The notes under the pieces: model-generated | Told to the model about the DNA's origin: nothing | Databases searched by the model: none | What the model saw: the letters and a program-made list of their open reading frames with translations, nothing else | Shown here: positions 34,487 to 42,166 of the stretch, piece by piece | Position numbering within the stretch: position 1 is the stretch's first letter | How the letters are laid out: each line of letters opens with the position of its first letter | Program-made: the position numbers and the translations under genes | Source: Halosimplex halobium | Lineage (GTDB): Archaea; Halobacteriota; Halobacteria; Halobacteriales; Haloarculaceae | Assembly: GCF_051414055.1 (NCBI RefSeq) | Contig: NZ_JBLKNX010000009.1 | Span: forward strand, 1 to 64,000 | Reading direction: 5' to 3' | DNA length: 64,000 nucleotides

Positions 34487-35197
34487 TCAATCGGGCCGAA
34501 ACCGCTCCAGCACCGGGATCTCGTCGATCCGCTCCTCGGAGAGCGCCGTCCAGTCGACCCCGCCGGGCCGCTCGAACGGCGAGTCGGTCCGGATCGTCCG
34601 ATCGGGGGTGACGACCACGTCGACGGGCACGTCGTGGGCGTCGGGCTCGATCCCCTCGCGGACCTGGCTCTCGTGGACCGTCGTGACGACGGTCGTGTCG
34701 GCGTCGACCAGTCCAAGCTCGGCGAGGACGGCGAACTCCAGGTCGCTGTAGCCCTCGCCCTTGCCGACGCGGGCGCCGGCGGGGGAGACGGCGACGCTCC
34801 CGACGAGGACGAGGGCGACCCGGTCGACGGCGTCGGGGCCGACCTGCTCGGCGTGGGCGTCGACGCCCGAGACCGTTGCGGCGGCGTCGGGGTCGTCGAG
34901 GTCGGCGGGGTCGAGGCTGTAGAAACAGCGCTCGTCGCGCAACCGCGGGACGGCCATGTAGGCGGTCTTCCCCGCGTCGAGGGCCCCGCGGCGGGCGGGC
35001 AACTGCGGCGCGTCGGGGTTGGCCTTGAGGGTGTCGGCGTCGGCCCACTCCGGCAGGTCGGCCAGCCGCTCGGCCGCCCGGTCGGCCCCGGCGAAGTTGG
35101 GGATGCGGCCGTGGGGCGGGAAGGGGAACCGCGCCTCGCCGCTGTCTTCGAGGTCGTCCCAGACGGTCTGGCGGAGGGTCTCCTTGTCGGAACTCAT
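34487..35197 (-). CDS. 5-formyltetrahydrofolate cyclo-ligase
   Basis: 236 aa. The signature GARVGKGEGYSDLEFAVL (about 144-161) corresponds to the G-x-R-x-G-x-G-x-G-(F/Y)-D phosphate/folate loop of MTHFS enzymes, which use ATP to convert 5-formyl-THF to 5,10-methenyl-THF. The haloarchaeal form carries an N-terminal extension with HGRIPNFAGADRAAERLA and PRLRDERCFYSLDP. Together with folCP and purNH it belongs to the one-carbon network. It lies just upstream of the cheC-like stop, in the same direction as cheC with an 11-nt gap, so the two may be co-transcribed, with cheC first. Confidence 0.82.
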   Translation of the reverse strand: MSSDKETLRQTVWDDLEDSGEARFPFPPHGRIPNFAGADRAAERLADLPEWADADTLKANPDAPQLPARRGALDAGKTAYMAVPRLRDERCFYSLDPADLDDPDAAATVSGVDAHAEQVGPDAVDRVALVLVGSVAVSPAGARVGKGEGYSDLEFAVLAELGLVDADTTVVTTVHESQVREGIEPDAHDVPVDVVVTPDRTIRTDSPFERPGGVDWTALSEERIDEIPVLERFRPD

Positions 35198-35208
35198 CGT
35201 TCGACCGG

Positions 35209-35853
35209 TCAGAGCACGTCGGAGGCGGCGGTGTCGGCGCCCACGTCGGTGGTCACGTCGATGTTCTGGATCAGTTCGACGAGGTCGGCGAGCTGCGGGA
35301 AGGTGTAGACGGTGACCGCCACGTCGGCGTCGGTGGCGACGATGTGCGAATCGATCACGAAGGCGATCTCCTCGTCGGGCCAGCCGCCCATCTCGTCGAC
35401 GATGTCGCTGGCGGGGCCGAAGACGAAGGAGGGCGTCGACATGTCGATGGTGGTGTCGAGGACGTTCGCCCAGCCGTCGATGAAGCCGCTCGTCATGATG
35501 TTGCCGATCTCCTGCATCGCCGACCGTTCCATCTCGGTGAAGAAGCCGTCAGCGGCCTCGCCGCTTCCCATGTCACCGACCATGCCACTGGCGAGCCGCT
35601 TGCTCCCGGCGGGTTCGAGCACGAAGAGGACGTAGCCGTACGGCGGTTCGGTCAGTTCGACGTAGATGCCGACCTGTTCGTGCTCCCCCAGGTGGGTCCG
35701 CACGTCCGCCATGTCGAGGAAGTTGATCTTCGAGACCTCGATCTCGGTGTCGAGCCCGGAGAGCTGGTTGAGGTGGTCGGAGACGGTGGCCGCCCCCTCC
35801 CTGGCCATCTCGTTGAAGAGTTCGAGTTTCCGCACGTCGACCTCGTAATCCAT
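35209..35853 (-). CDS. cheC: CheC-type chemotaxis phosphatase
   Basis: 214 aa of the CheC/CheX/FliY fold, which dephosphorylates CheY-P. The second active-site helix keeps the E-x-x-N motif (E115, N118 in QEIGNIMTSG). In the first helix (LFNEMAREGAATVSDHL) E15 is kept but the partner Asn position is Arg, so only one site looks intact. The C-terminal part is YTFPQLADLVELIQNI. No other che genes are near; haloarchaea often carry several CheC copies, some outside the main cluster. The box (tttac, 35879-35883 reverse) fits a leaderless ATG at MDYEVDV. Confidence 0.83.
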   Translation of the reverse strand: MDYEVDVRKLELFNEMAREGAATVSDHLNQLSGLDTEIEVSKINFLDMADVRTHLGEHEQVGIYVELTEPPYGYVLFVLEPAGSKRLASGMVGDMGSGEAADGFFTEMERSAMQEIGNIMTSGFIDGWANVLDTTIDMSTPSFVFGPASDIVDEMGGWPDEEIAFVIDSHIVATDADVAVTVYTFPQLADLVELIQNIDVTTDVGADTAASDVL

Positions 35854-36078
35854 ACGTTCCGGTGGGACCGGACCACCGTAAACGTGCTGGCGGCGGCGTA
35901 TAGCCCCGCTCGTTGTCCCTGCGGCTTCGACAGCGGCGGCGAGACGGTAATCCCTCGATACCGGGCGATAGGGCGCATAAGCGACGTATACTCTTGGGCG
36001 TGTCGCTCCCGGTAGCAAACGGCGGGTGGGCGGTTCGACGTGCCCCCGGCGACCGACCGACCCGTCGCGACTCCACAC

Positions 36079-36450
36079 ATGCCGCTCGCCACGACCGATC
36101 CGACCGCCATCGACTCGTCGGCCCTCGACGAGCCCCTCGGCGCCGTCCCGGGTTCCGTGTCCGACCTGGAACTGCTGCTGTGGGTGCTCGTCTGCTGGGC
36201 GCTGGTGCTCGATATCGTCCTGACCGCGTACGGCCTCTCGATCGGTCTCGTCGAGCGCAACCCGTTCATGCGACAGGCGCTCGAGACGGTCGGCCTGGCG
36301 GCGCTCGGCCTCGCGAAGGCCGGCGCCGTCGCCGTCGCGCTCCTCTTCCGCGTCCTCTGGCCCGAGTACGCCATCGTCGCGCCGCTCGGGCTGGCCGTCC
36401 CGTGGGTGCTCGCGGTCCTGTTCAACGCCGCGCTCCTGGCGTCGCTGTGA
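36079..36450 (+). CDS. DUF5658-like membrane protein (copy 1)
   Basis: 123 aa. After a polar N-terminus of about 35 residues, the core reads LDIVLTAYGLSIGLVERNPF, the pattern L-D-x-x-T-x-x-G-L-x-x-G-x-x-E-x-N-P seen in DUF5658 proteins. Three to four membrane helices follow (ALGLAKAGAVAVALLFRVL, PLGLAVPWVLAVLFNAALL). Function unknown. The ATG at MPLATTDP was chosen; the frame continues 13 codons upstream. A second copy lies 224 bp downstream on the same strand. Confidence 0.68.
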   Translation: MPLATTDPTAIDSSALDEPLGAVPGSVSDLELLLWVLVCWALVLDIVLTAYGLSIGLVERNPFMRQALETVGLAALGLAKAGAVAVALLFRVLWPEYAIVAPLGLAVPWVLAVLFNAALLASL

Positions 36451-36674
36451 CAGCGGGCCGCTTCCGTGTTCCCGGCACCGCCGTGACAGCGGGGCCGCCC
36501 GAGGCCCCGACGACGTGGCGCCCCGGCCGCTCCCCTGTTTCGTTCCTGTCGCGCGCACCCGTCCCAGTCGGCGGCGTGAGTGTGGCCCGAAGCGATCCTT
36601 TTTTTACGGGCTGTGACGAGCACCCACACGCACGATCCACCCCTCTGGGTGGGGGGTGGCGTGCGGTGGGTACG

Positions 36675-37040
36675 ATGCGCGGCACACTACTGGCGAGTAC
36701 GGACAGACTGCGGGGGATCGACGACCTGCTCGGCGTCGCGGCCGACGGCCGGGCCGTCGAGCGAGCGCTGTGGGTAGTCGTCGTCGCGTCGGTGGCACTC
36801 GACGTGTACACCACGTGGCTGGGACTGTCGATGGGGCTCTCGGAGGGCAACCCGGTGATGCGCTGGGCCATCGGCGGCCTGGGGGTCGCCGCGCTCGGCG
36901 CGGCGAAGCTCCTGGTCGTCTGCGGGGCCGGCGCGCTCCGGGCGCTCCGCCCGCGGTACGGGACGGCCATCGCACTGGGGCTCGCGCTCCCGTGGACGGC
37001 GACCGTCCTCGTCAACTCGGTCGCGCTCGCGACCGCCTGA
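36675..37040 (+). CDS. DUF5658-like membrane protein (copy 2)
   Basis: 121 aa with the same core as the upstream copy: LDVYTTWLGLSMGLSEGNPVMRW, then AALGAAKLLVVCGAGALRAL and GLALPWTATVLVNSVALA. The two copies keep the D, T, GLS-GL, E, NP and MR residues but differ elsewhere, pointing to an old tandem duplication. A run of seven T (36599-36605) followed by acggg, about 70 nt upstream, may be its promoter or the terminator of copy 1. Confidence 0.68.
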   Translation: MRGTLLASTDRLRGIDDLLGVAADGRAVERALWVVVVASVALDVYTTWLGLSMGLSEGNPVMRWAIGGLGVAALGAAKLLVVCGAGALRALRPRYGTAIALGLALPWTATVLVNSVALATA

Positions 37041-37152
37041 CCGACGGGGTCGTGTCCGGACGACCGGGACGGCCGTGGGATCCGTCCCGGCGGCTCCCCC
37101 CAACTCTCCACAGAGGGACACGCTCCCCGTCCGGTTTTCCCGACGCTCCGCA

Positions 37153-37212
37153 GTCACTGCTCGTCCGGTCACCGCTCGTCTAGTCGCCGCTCGTCAGGTC
37201 ACTGTTCGCCCG
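37153..37212. repeat. 15-bp tandem repeat across the MaoC gene stop
   Basis: Four imperfect 15-bp units run gtcactgctcgtccg, gtcaccgctcgtcta, gtcgccgctcgtcag, gtcactgttcgcccg. The last unit contains the reverse-strand stop codon of the MaoC gene and its final codons, so the 3' tail of the gene has been copied outward by slippage. Confidence 0.6.
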
Positions 37213-37663
37213 GTCGCTTCTCCGCCAGCACCGTCCGGTCGAACTCGCAGACGAGCGTGTCCGCGCCGTCCTCGACGCGGTAAGCCTCGACGTGCATCGT
37301 CACGACGCCGCGCTCGCCGTCGCTCGTCTCGCGTCTGTCCGTCACCGTCGACTCGGCGCGGAGCGTGTCCCCGTGGAACACCGGCGCCGGGTGCTCGACG
37401 CCGTCGTACGAGAGGTTCGCGACGATGGTCCCGTCGGTGGTCTCCGGGATCGACAGCCCCACCGCGAGGCTCATCGTGTAGAGGCCGTTGACGACGCGCT
37501 CGCCGAACTGCGTGTCGGCGGCGAACGCGGCGTCCAGGTGCAGCGGCTGCTGGTTCATCGTCAGGTCGCAGAAACGCTGGTTGTCCGCCTCCGAGACCGT
37601 GCGGCGCTTGTCGTGGACGATCGTCTCGCCCACCTCGAACTCCTCGTAGTAGCGCCCGGGCAT
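37199..37663 (-). CDS. MaoC family dehydratase-like protein
   Basis: 154 aa single hot-dog domain. The hydratase-2 motif D-x-N-P-(L)-H appears here as NQQPLH (N37, H42): the catalytic Asp is Asn while the His is kept. This is the TMNxxPLHxD subgroup, which includes mycobacterial Rv2499c, a protein encoded beside a CitE-like lyase. It probably binds or hydrates a CoA ester (for example an enoyl- or mesaconyl-type CoA) in the cytoplasm. A CitE-like gene lies 1 kb away. The box aattattaac (37688-37697) lies 25-34 nt upstream of the start. Confidence 0.8.
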   Translation of the reverse strand: MPGRYYEEFEVGETIVHDKRRTVSEADNQRFCDLTMNQQPLHLDAAFAADTQFGERVVNGLYTMSLAVGLSIPETTDGTIVANLSYDGVEHPAPVFHGDTLRAESTVTDRRETSDGERGVVTMHVEAYRVEDGADTLVCEFDRTVLAEKRPGEQ

Positions 37664-37729
37664 ACCCGGAGGGTCGGCGCGACGGCGGTTAATAATTCGG
37701 TAGCGGTTCCCTGTCGCGGGACGGACGAC

Positions 37730-38476
37730 CTATTCGTCCCGACGCATCTTCCGGCGAGCGGTAGCCACGCCCTCGTAAGCCTCTGTGGGGAACACCTCGA
37801 AGAGGTCGGCTTCGATATCGCGCTCTCTGTTGTACGCCTCGTAGGCTTTCATCACCCGTCTCCCCAGGAGGCCGTACACGAGAGCGAGAGCCACTACGAT
37901 GCCGGCTCTCGTCACTGTGTGGGTCGCGATGGTAGTCGACAGCCCGGTGTTACGGAGCCCGTCGAGCCAGAACGCGGCCAGCCCGGCCCAACAGGCGACG
38001 ACGTAACTGAGCTTGGCTATCAGCCGGAGTCCGTGGTCGACGTGGTCGTTGGCCGGGGTCGGCTGCTCGTCGCCGCCGAGATAGCTTCTGAGCGGATGGG
38101 TTCCCGTGTCGAGGGTCCCGTAGTAGGACTCGTACTCGACGCCAGGGTAGTCAATCTGTTTCTCGATTCGGCCGACGATGCCGGCCAGTTCTGTCACGTA
38201 CGTCTGCGCAGAGATATGTGACAGATACTGGAACGCCAACACCAGCGGGAGGAGCGCGACCAGCCGGAGGTCCCCGCCCCTGGCGAACACGTAGCCGACG
38301 ACCACGCCCGTGACGGTGAACGTCGCGACGAAGCGCCTGCTCTTTCGCTTCCCGTGACTGCGTATTTCCTCGCGAAGCTGCTCGTGGGTGTGCAGCAGGA
38401 CCTCCAGCTCCTCGCCGCTCACCCCGGGCTGACTTCGGGTCTCGGACTCGCGCGGCGGTTCCTCGGACTCGTCCAT
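37730..38476 (-). CDS. Unknown four-helix membrane protein between MaoC and CitE genes
   Basis: 248 aa. An acidic N-terminus and an amphipathic segment (ELEVLLHTHEQLREEIRSHG) precede two close membrane helices (RFVATFTVTGVVVGYVFA, ALLPLVLAFQYLSHISA). A soluble middle part (about 95-145, including YPGVEYESYYGTLDTG) is followed by two further helices and a charged tail. Paired helices around a soluble loop recall small effector membrane proteins, but no family was recognised. Codons are less GC-rich than those of the flanking genes. The box ttttatc (38517-38523, reverse) suggests a leader of 10-20 nt. Confidence 0.65.
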   Translation of the reverse strand: MDESEEPPRESETRSQPGVSGEELEVLLHTHEQLREEIRSHGKRKSRRFVATFTVTGVVVGYVFARGGDLRLVALLPLVLAFQYLSHISAQTYVTELAGIVGRIEKQIDYPGVEYESYYGTLDTGTHPLRSYLGGDEQPTPANDHVDHGLRLIAKLSYVVACWAGLAAFWLDGLRNTGLSTTIATHTVTRAGIVVALALVYGLLGRRVMKAYEAYNRERDIEADLFEVFPTEAYEGVATARRKMRRDE

Positions 38477-38672
38477 CGATGACTCGGACCTACCGGCGAC
38501 TGTACGCAGTCTGTCAGATAAAACTACTGTAGACTGGGTCGGTCAGACGAATCTCACGCCGGCGCGAGGGTCGGAACTGGTATCGATCTGTGGCGGTCGC
38601 GGCGCTCCCCCAGGCGAGACAGGGGGATCCGTGCGACACGTCTCGCCAGCCAGGGACCCACCCTCCCCGTAG

Positions 38673-38679
38673 TTACAAA
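38673..38679 (+). promoter_or_regulatory. Promoter of the CitE-like lyase gene
   Basis: ttacaaa is centred about 28 nt before the ATG, which is leaderless spacing. Confidence 0.5.
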
Positions 38680-38703
38680 TCGCTGGCCGACCCACCCGAT
38701 CAC

Positions 38704-39564
38704 ATGGCACGCCGGAGCGTCCTGTTCGCGCCGGGCGACCGGCCGGAGCTCATGCGGAAGGCACCGACGACCGGCGCCGACGCCGTCGTCTTCGACCTCG
38801 AAGACGCCGTGGCGCCGGACAGGAAGGGCGAGGCCGGCGCGGCCGTGCAGGGGGCCCTCGCCGACCTCGACCCCGGCGCCGACCCGGAGGTGTGCGTGCG
38901 CGTCCGGCCGCCCGGCCGGGGCGCGGCCGACGACCTCGACGCGATACTGGCGGGCGACGCGCGGGCCGCCCTCGACGCGCTCGTCCTGCCGAAGGCCGAG
39001 TCGGCCGACGACGTGACCGACCTGGCGGACCTGGCCGCCGAACGCGACGCCGACCCGCCGGTCCTCGCGCTGGTCGAGACCGCGGCGGGCGTCCTCCACG
39101 CCGAGGCGGTCGCGGCCGCCGAACCCACCGACGCGCTGGTGTTCGGCGCCGAGGACCTGGCCGCCGACATCGGGGCGACCCGGACCGAGGAGGGGACGGA
39201 GGTGCTCCACGCCCGGGAGCACGTCGTCCTCGCGGCGGCCGCGGCGGGCGTCGACGCGGTCGACACGGTGTACACCGACTTCGAGGACGAGGCGGGCCTG
39301 CGCGCCGACACGGAGTTCGCGCTCGAACTCGGCTACGACGGGAAACTCGCGATCCATCCCGCGCAGGTCGGGCCGATCAACGAGACGTTCACCCCCGACC
39401 CCGAGCGCGTCGAGTGGGCCGAGCGGGTGCTGGCCGCGAAGGAGGACGCCGACGCCGAGGGCCGCGGCGTCTTCGCCGTCGACGGCGAGATGGTCGACGC
39501 GCCGCTGGTCGCGCAGGCCGAGCGGGTGATGGCGCGGGCGCGAGCGGCCGGCGTCCGCGAGTGA
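38704..39564 (+). CDS. HpcH/HpaI aldolase / CitE-like CoA ester lyase
   Basis: 286 aa TIM-barrel protein of the citrate-lyase-beta/malyl-CoA-lyase family. Recognisable parts are RRSVLFAPGDRPELMRKA, FDLEDAV with metal-ligand Glu/Asp, the CoA-binding ETAAGVLHA, FGAEDLAADIG and KLAIHPAQV. Free-standing CitE-like enzymes cleave or form malyl-, citramalyl- or methylmalyl-CoA. In haloarchaea related enzymes serve the methylaspartate cycle and acetyl-CoA assimilation, so a role in C4/C5 acid metabolism is likely but the exact substrate is open. The nearby MaoC protein is a plausible partner. Confidence 0.84.
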   Translation: MARRSVLFAPGDRPELMRKAPTTGADAVVFDLEDAVAPDRKGEAGAAVQGALADLDPGADPEVCVRVRPPGRGAADDLDAILAGDARAALDALVLPKAESADDVTDLADLAAERDADPPVLALVETAAGVLHAEAVAAAEPTDALVFGAEDLAADIGATRTEEGTEVLHAREHVVLAAAAAGVDAVDTVYTDFEDEAGLRADTEFALELGYDGKLAIHPAQVGPINETFTPDPERVEWAERVLAAKEDADAEGRGVFAVDGEMVDAPLVAQAERVMARARAAGVRE

Positions 39565-39608
39565 GGTGGCCGGAAGGAGCGAGCGATCGGCAAACGAGGG
39601 TGCGAGAG

Positions 39609-39643
39609 CGGTCGACCGGTGTCCGCGAGCGAGCGGTCGACCG
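39609..39643. promoter_or_regulatory. Two cggtcgaccg palindromes ahead of the gdh promoter
   Basis: The 10-bp palindrome cggtcgaccg occurs at 39609-39618 and 39634-39643, each inside the direct repeat gagcggtcgaccg. The 25-bp step is about two and a half turns. The second copy ends 22 nt before the TATA-like box of gdh, where upstream regulators of haloarchaeal genes usually bind. Confidence 0.45.
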
Positions 39644-39665
39644 TGTGGAGTGACCGCGGGCCGAA

Positions 39666-39674
39666 TTCTTATCC
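39666..39674 (+). promoter_or_regulatory. gdh promoter
   Basis: The box ttcttatcc is centred about 28 nt upstream of the gdh ATG and suggests a leaderless transcript. Confidence 0.6.
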
Positions 39675-39697
39675 CCGCGCTGACCTATATCTGACGC

Positions 39698-40951
39698 ATG
39701 TCCGACGATACTAACCCCTTCGAGAGTCTCCGGGAGCAGGTCGACGACGCCGCCGCTCACCTCGACATCGATCCCGGCACGCTAGAGCGGATCAAACGCC
39801 CCGAGCGCGTGCTGGAGACGAACCTCTCGGTCGAACTCGACGACGGGTCGGTCGCGGTGTTCCGCGCCTACCGCTCGCAGTTCAACGGCGCCCGCGGGCC
39901 CTACAAGGGCGGCATCCGCTACCACCCCGAGGTGTCCCGCGACGAGGTCAAGGCGCTGTCGGGCTGGATGGCCTACAAGTGTGCGGTCGTCGACATCCCC
40001 TACGGCGGCGGCAAGGGCGGTATCGTCGTCGACCCCGACGACTACTCGCCCGCCGAACTCGAACGGCTCACGCGTGCGTTTGCGACGGAGCTGCGCCCCA
40101 TCGTCGGCGAGGACAGGGACATCCCGGCCCCCGACGTGAACACGGGCCAGCGGGAGATGAACTGGATCAAGGACACCTACGAGACGCTGGAGAACACCAC
40201 GGAACCCGGCGTCGTCACCGGCAAGGCGCCCGACAGCGGCGGATCGGCGGGGCGCGTCGAGGCGACCGGCCGGTCGGTGATGCTCACCGCTCGCGAGGCG
40301 TTCGACTACCTCGACAAGGACGTGGAGGGCGCGACCGTCGCCGTCCAGGGCTACGGCAACGCCGGTTCGGTGGCGGCGAAGCTGCTCGAGGACCTGAGCG
40401 CCAGCGTCGTCGCCGTCTCGGACTCCGGGGGTGCCGCCTACGACCCCGACGGGCTGGACACCCGGGCGGCCAAGGCTCGGAAGGACGAGACTGGCGAAGT
40501 GACCGACTACGACGCGCCCGAGACGCTCTCGAACGAGGAGCTACTGACGCTGGATGTCGACCTGCTCGTCCCGGCGGCGCTGGAGAACGCCATCGACGGC
40601 GACCTCGCCGCAGACGTGCAGGCCGACGTGGTCGTCGAGGCCGCCAACGGCCCGCTGACGCCGGACGCCGACGACGTGCTCACCGAGCGGGACGTACACG
40701 TCCTCCCCGACATCCTCGCCAACGCCGGCGGCGTCACCGTCTCCTATTTCGAGTGGGTGCAGAATCGCCAGCGCTTCTACTGGCCCGAGCAGCGGGTCAA
40801 CGACGAACTGGAGACCGTCATCGTCGACGCCTTCGACCGGCTGACCTCGGCCTACGAGGACCGCGACCTGCCGAACTTCCGGACCGCCGCCTACGTCGTC
40901 GCCATCGAGCGCGTGCTGCGCGCCAGCGAACAGGCCGGTGTCTGGCCGTAG
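39698..40951 (+). CDS. gdhB: Glutamate dehydrogenase
   Basis: 417 aa Glu/Leu/Phe/Val dehydrogenase interconverting glutamate and 2-oxoglutarate plus ammonia with NAD(P). The substrate part has GPYKGGIRYHP and the catalytic Lys in PYGGGKGGI; the Rossmann part has VQGYGNAGSVAAK. SDSGGAAYDPDGLD follows the second strand; the residue after it (S/D) does not settle NAD versus NADP. The length is standard. A single gene with its own promoter and possible operator pair. The letter suffix is tentative, since haloarchaea carry several gdh paralogues. Confidence 0.94.
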   Translation: MSDDTNPFESLREQVDDAAAHLDIDPGTLERIKRPERVLETNLSVELDDGSVAVFRAYRSQFNGARGPYKGGIRYHPEVSRDEVKALSGWMAYKCAVVDIPYGGGKGGIVVDPDDYSPAELERLTRAFATELRPIVGEDRDIPAPDVNTGQREMNWIKDTYETLENTTEPGVVTGKAPDSGGSAGRVEATGRSVMLTAREAFDYLDKDVEGATVAVQGYGNAGSVAAKLLEDLSASVVAVSDSGGAAYDPDGLDTRAAKARKDETGEVTDYDAPETLSNEELLTLDVDLLVPAALENAIDGDLAADVQADVVVEAANGPLTPDADDVLTERDVHVLPDILANAGGVTVSYFEWVQNRQRFYWPEQRVNDELETVIVDAFDRLTSAYEDRDLPNFRTAAYVVAIERVLRASEQAGVWP

Positions 40952-41047
40952 CGCTCGCGGAGACGGCCGCGAGGGTCCGCCCGCGCGACCGCCGGACCAC
41001 ACTCGTTGGACACGCCGGTTTTACGGCCCGGGGACCAACCGACGGGT

Positions 41048-41521
41048 ATGCCGGTCTACGAGCGGGAGACGGTCGTCGACGCGCCGTTCGAGGAGGTCTG
41101 GAAGTTTCACTCGCGAGCCGAGGGCCTGGAGGCGCTGACGCCCGACTGGATGCACCTCCGGATCGAGTCGTCGGTCGGCCCCGACGGCGAACCCGACCCC
41201 GAGGTGCTGGAGACGGGGTCGGAGGTCGAGACGACTGTCGCGCCGTTCGGCGTCGCGCCGCGCCAGCGCTGGGTCTCGGCCATCGTCGCCCGCGAGGAGG
41301 GCGACGGCCAGGCGTTCTTCCGCGACGAGATGCGACAGGGACCGTTCCCGGAGTGGGTCCATACCCACTCCTTCGAGGCGGTCGAGGGCGGCACCCGCGT
41401 CCACGACCACGTCGAGTACGAACTCCCCGTCGTGCGGGGGCTGCTGGGCCCTATCGGGCGGGTCGGCTTCGAGCCGATGTTCCGCTACCGCCACCGGAGG
41501 ACGAAGGAACTGCTCGAGTGA
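41048..41521 (+). CDS. SRPBCC family protein
   Basis: 157 aa. The N-terminus VYERETVVDAPFEEVWKFHS is the typical first strand and helix of SRPBCC/START-like domains, which form a hydrophobic pocket for lipids, polyketides or other ligands. Further signs are APRQRWVSAIV and the final helix (FEPMFRYRHRRTKELLE). The ligand is unknown. The ATG at MPVYE lies about 26 nt after ttttac (41019-41024), so the longer open frame was not used. Confidence 0.8.
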   Translation: MPVYERETVVDAPFEEVWKFHSRAEGLEALTPDWMHLRIESSVGPDGEPDPEVLETGSEVETTVAPFGVAPRQRWVSAIVAREEGDGQAFFRDEMRQGPFPEWVHTHSFEAVEGGTRVHDHVEYELPVVRGLLGPIGRVGFEPMFRYRHRRTKELLE

Positions 41522-41608
41522 GCGCGCGTCGCCGCTGTTCGGTGGGAGTTCCGGAAACCGACCCCGGGTAGGCCAACGACTTTCCCGTCGGCCGTACATT
41601 GTGCACGT

Positions 41609-42166
41609 ATGACAGACGTAGCTGTCGTCGGCGGGGGTCCCGCCGGCCTGAGCGCCGCACTGTTCACCGCGAAGAACGACCTCGACACCGTCGTCTTCGA
41701 CACGGACGAGACCTGGATGCACAAGGCCCACCTGTTCAACTACCTCGGCATCGAGAGCGAGGACGGGACGGCCTTCCTCGAGGACGCCCGCGAGCAGGTC
41801 GACTCCTTCGGCGTCGACCGCCGCCAGGGCGAGGAGGTCCAGACTGTCGAGCAGGACGGCGACGGCTTCCGCGTCGTCACCGAGGACGACGACCTCGCCG
41901 CCGACTACCTCGTGCTCGCGACGGGCGCGGACCGCGATCTGGCCGAACAGCTGGGCTGTGCGTTCACTGACGAGGACACCGTCGACGTGGACGTGGACAT
42001 GGAGACCTCGGTCGCGGACGCCTATGCCACCGGCGCGATGGTCCGCGCCGAGGAGTGGCAGGCGATCATCTCGGCCGGCGACGGCGCCGCCGCCGCGCTG
42101 AACATCCTCACCAAGGAGAGAGGCGAGCACTTCCACGACTTCGACACGCCCGCCGACGCCGAATAG
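41609..42166 (+). CDS. Minimal TrxR-like FAD protein without NAD(P)H domain
   Basis: 185 aa. It begins with a dinucleotide-binding VAVVGGGPAGLSAALF (4-19) and has ADYLVLATGAD and a C-terminal FAD-closing DAYATGAMVRAEEWQAI...AAALNI, the order seen at both ends of thioredoxin-reductase-type flavoproteins. The central NAD(P)H domain and the redox CxxC are missing, so it is about 120 residues shorter than the family norm. No frameshift is visible, so the shortness seems real. It may take electrons from another protein or act as a flavin-binding sensor. Confidence 0.78.
   Translation: MTDVAVVGGGPAGLSAALFTAKNDLDTVVFDTDETWMHKAHLFNYLGIESEDGTAFLEDAREQVDSFGVDRRQGEEVQTVEQDGDGFRVVTEDDDLAADYLVLATGADRDLAEQLGCAFTDEDTVDVDVDMETSVADAYATGAMVRAEEWQAIISAGDGAAAALNILTKERGEHFHDFDTPADAE

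Noticed and set aside
36599..36612. Run of seven T as a strong terminator of DUF5658 copy 1
   Set aside because: It could equally be the promoter of copy 2 (ttttacggg), so it was mentioned but not listed as a terminator.
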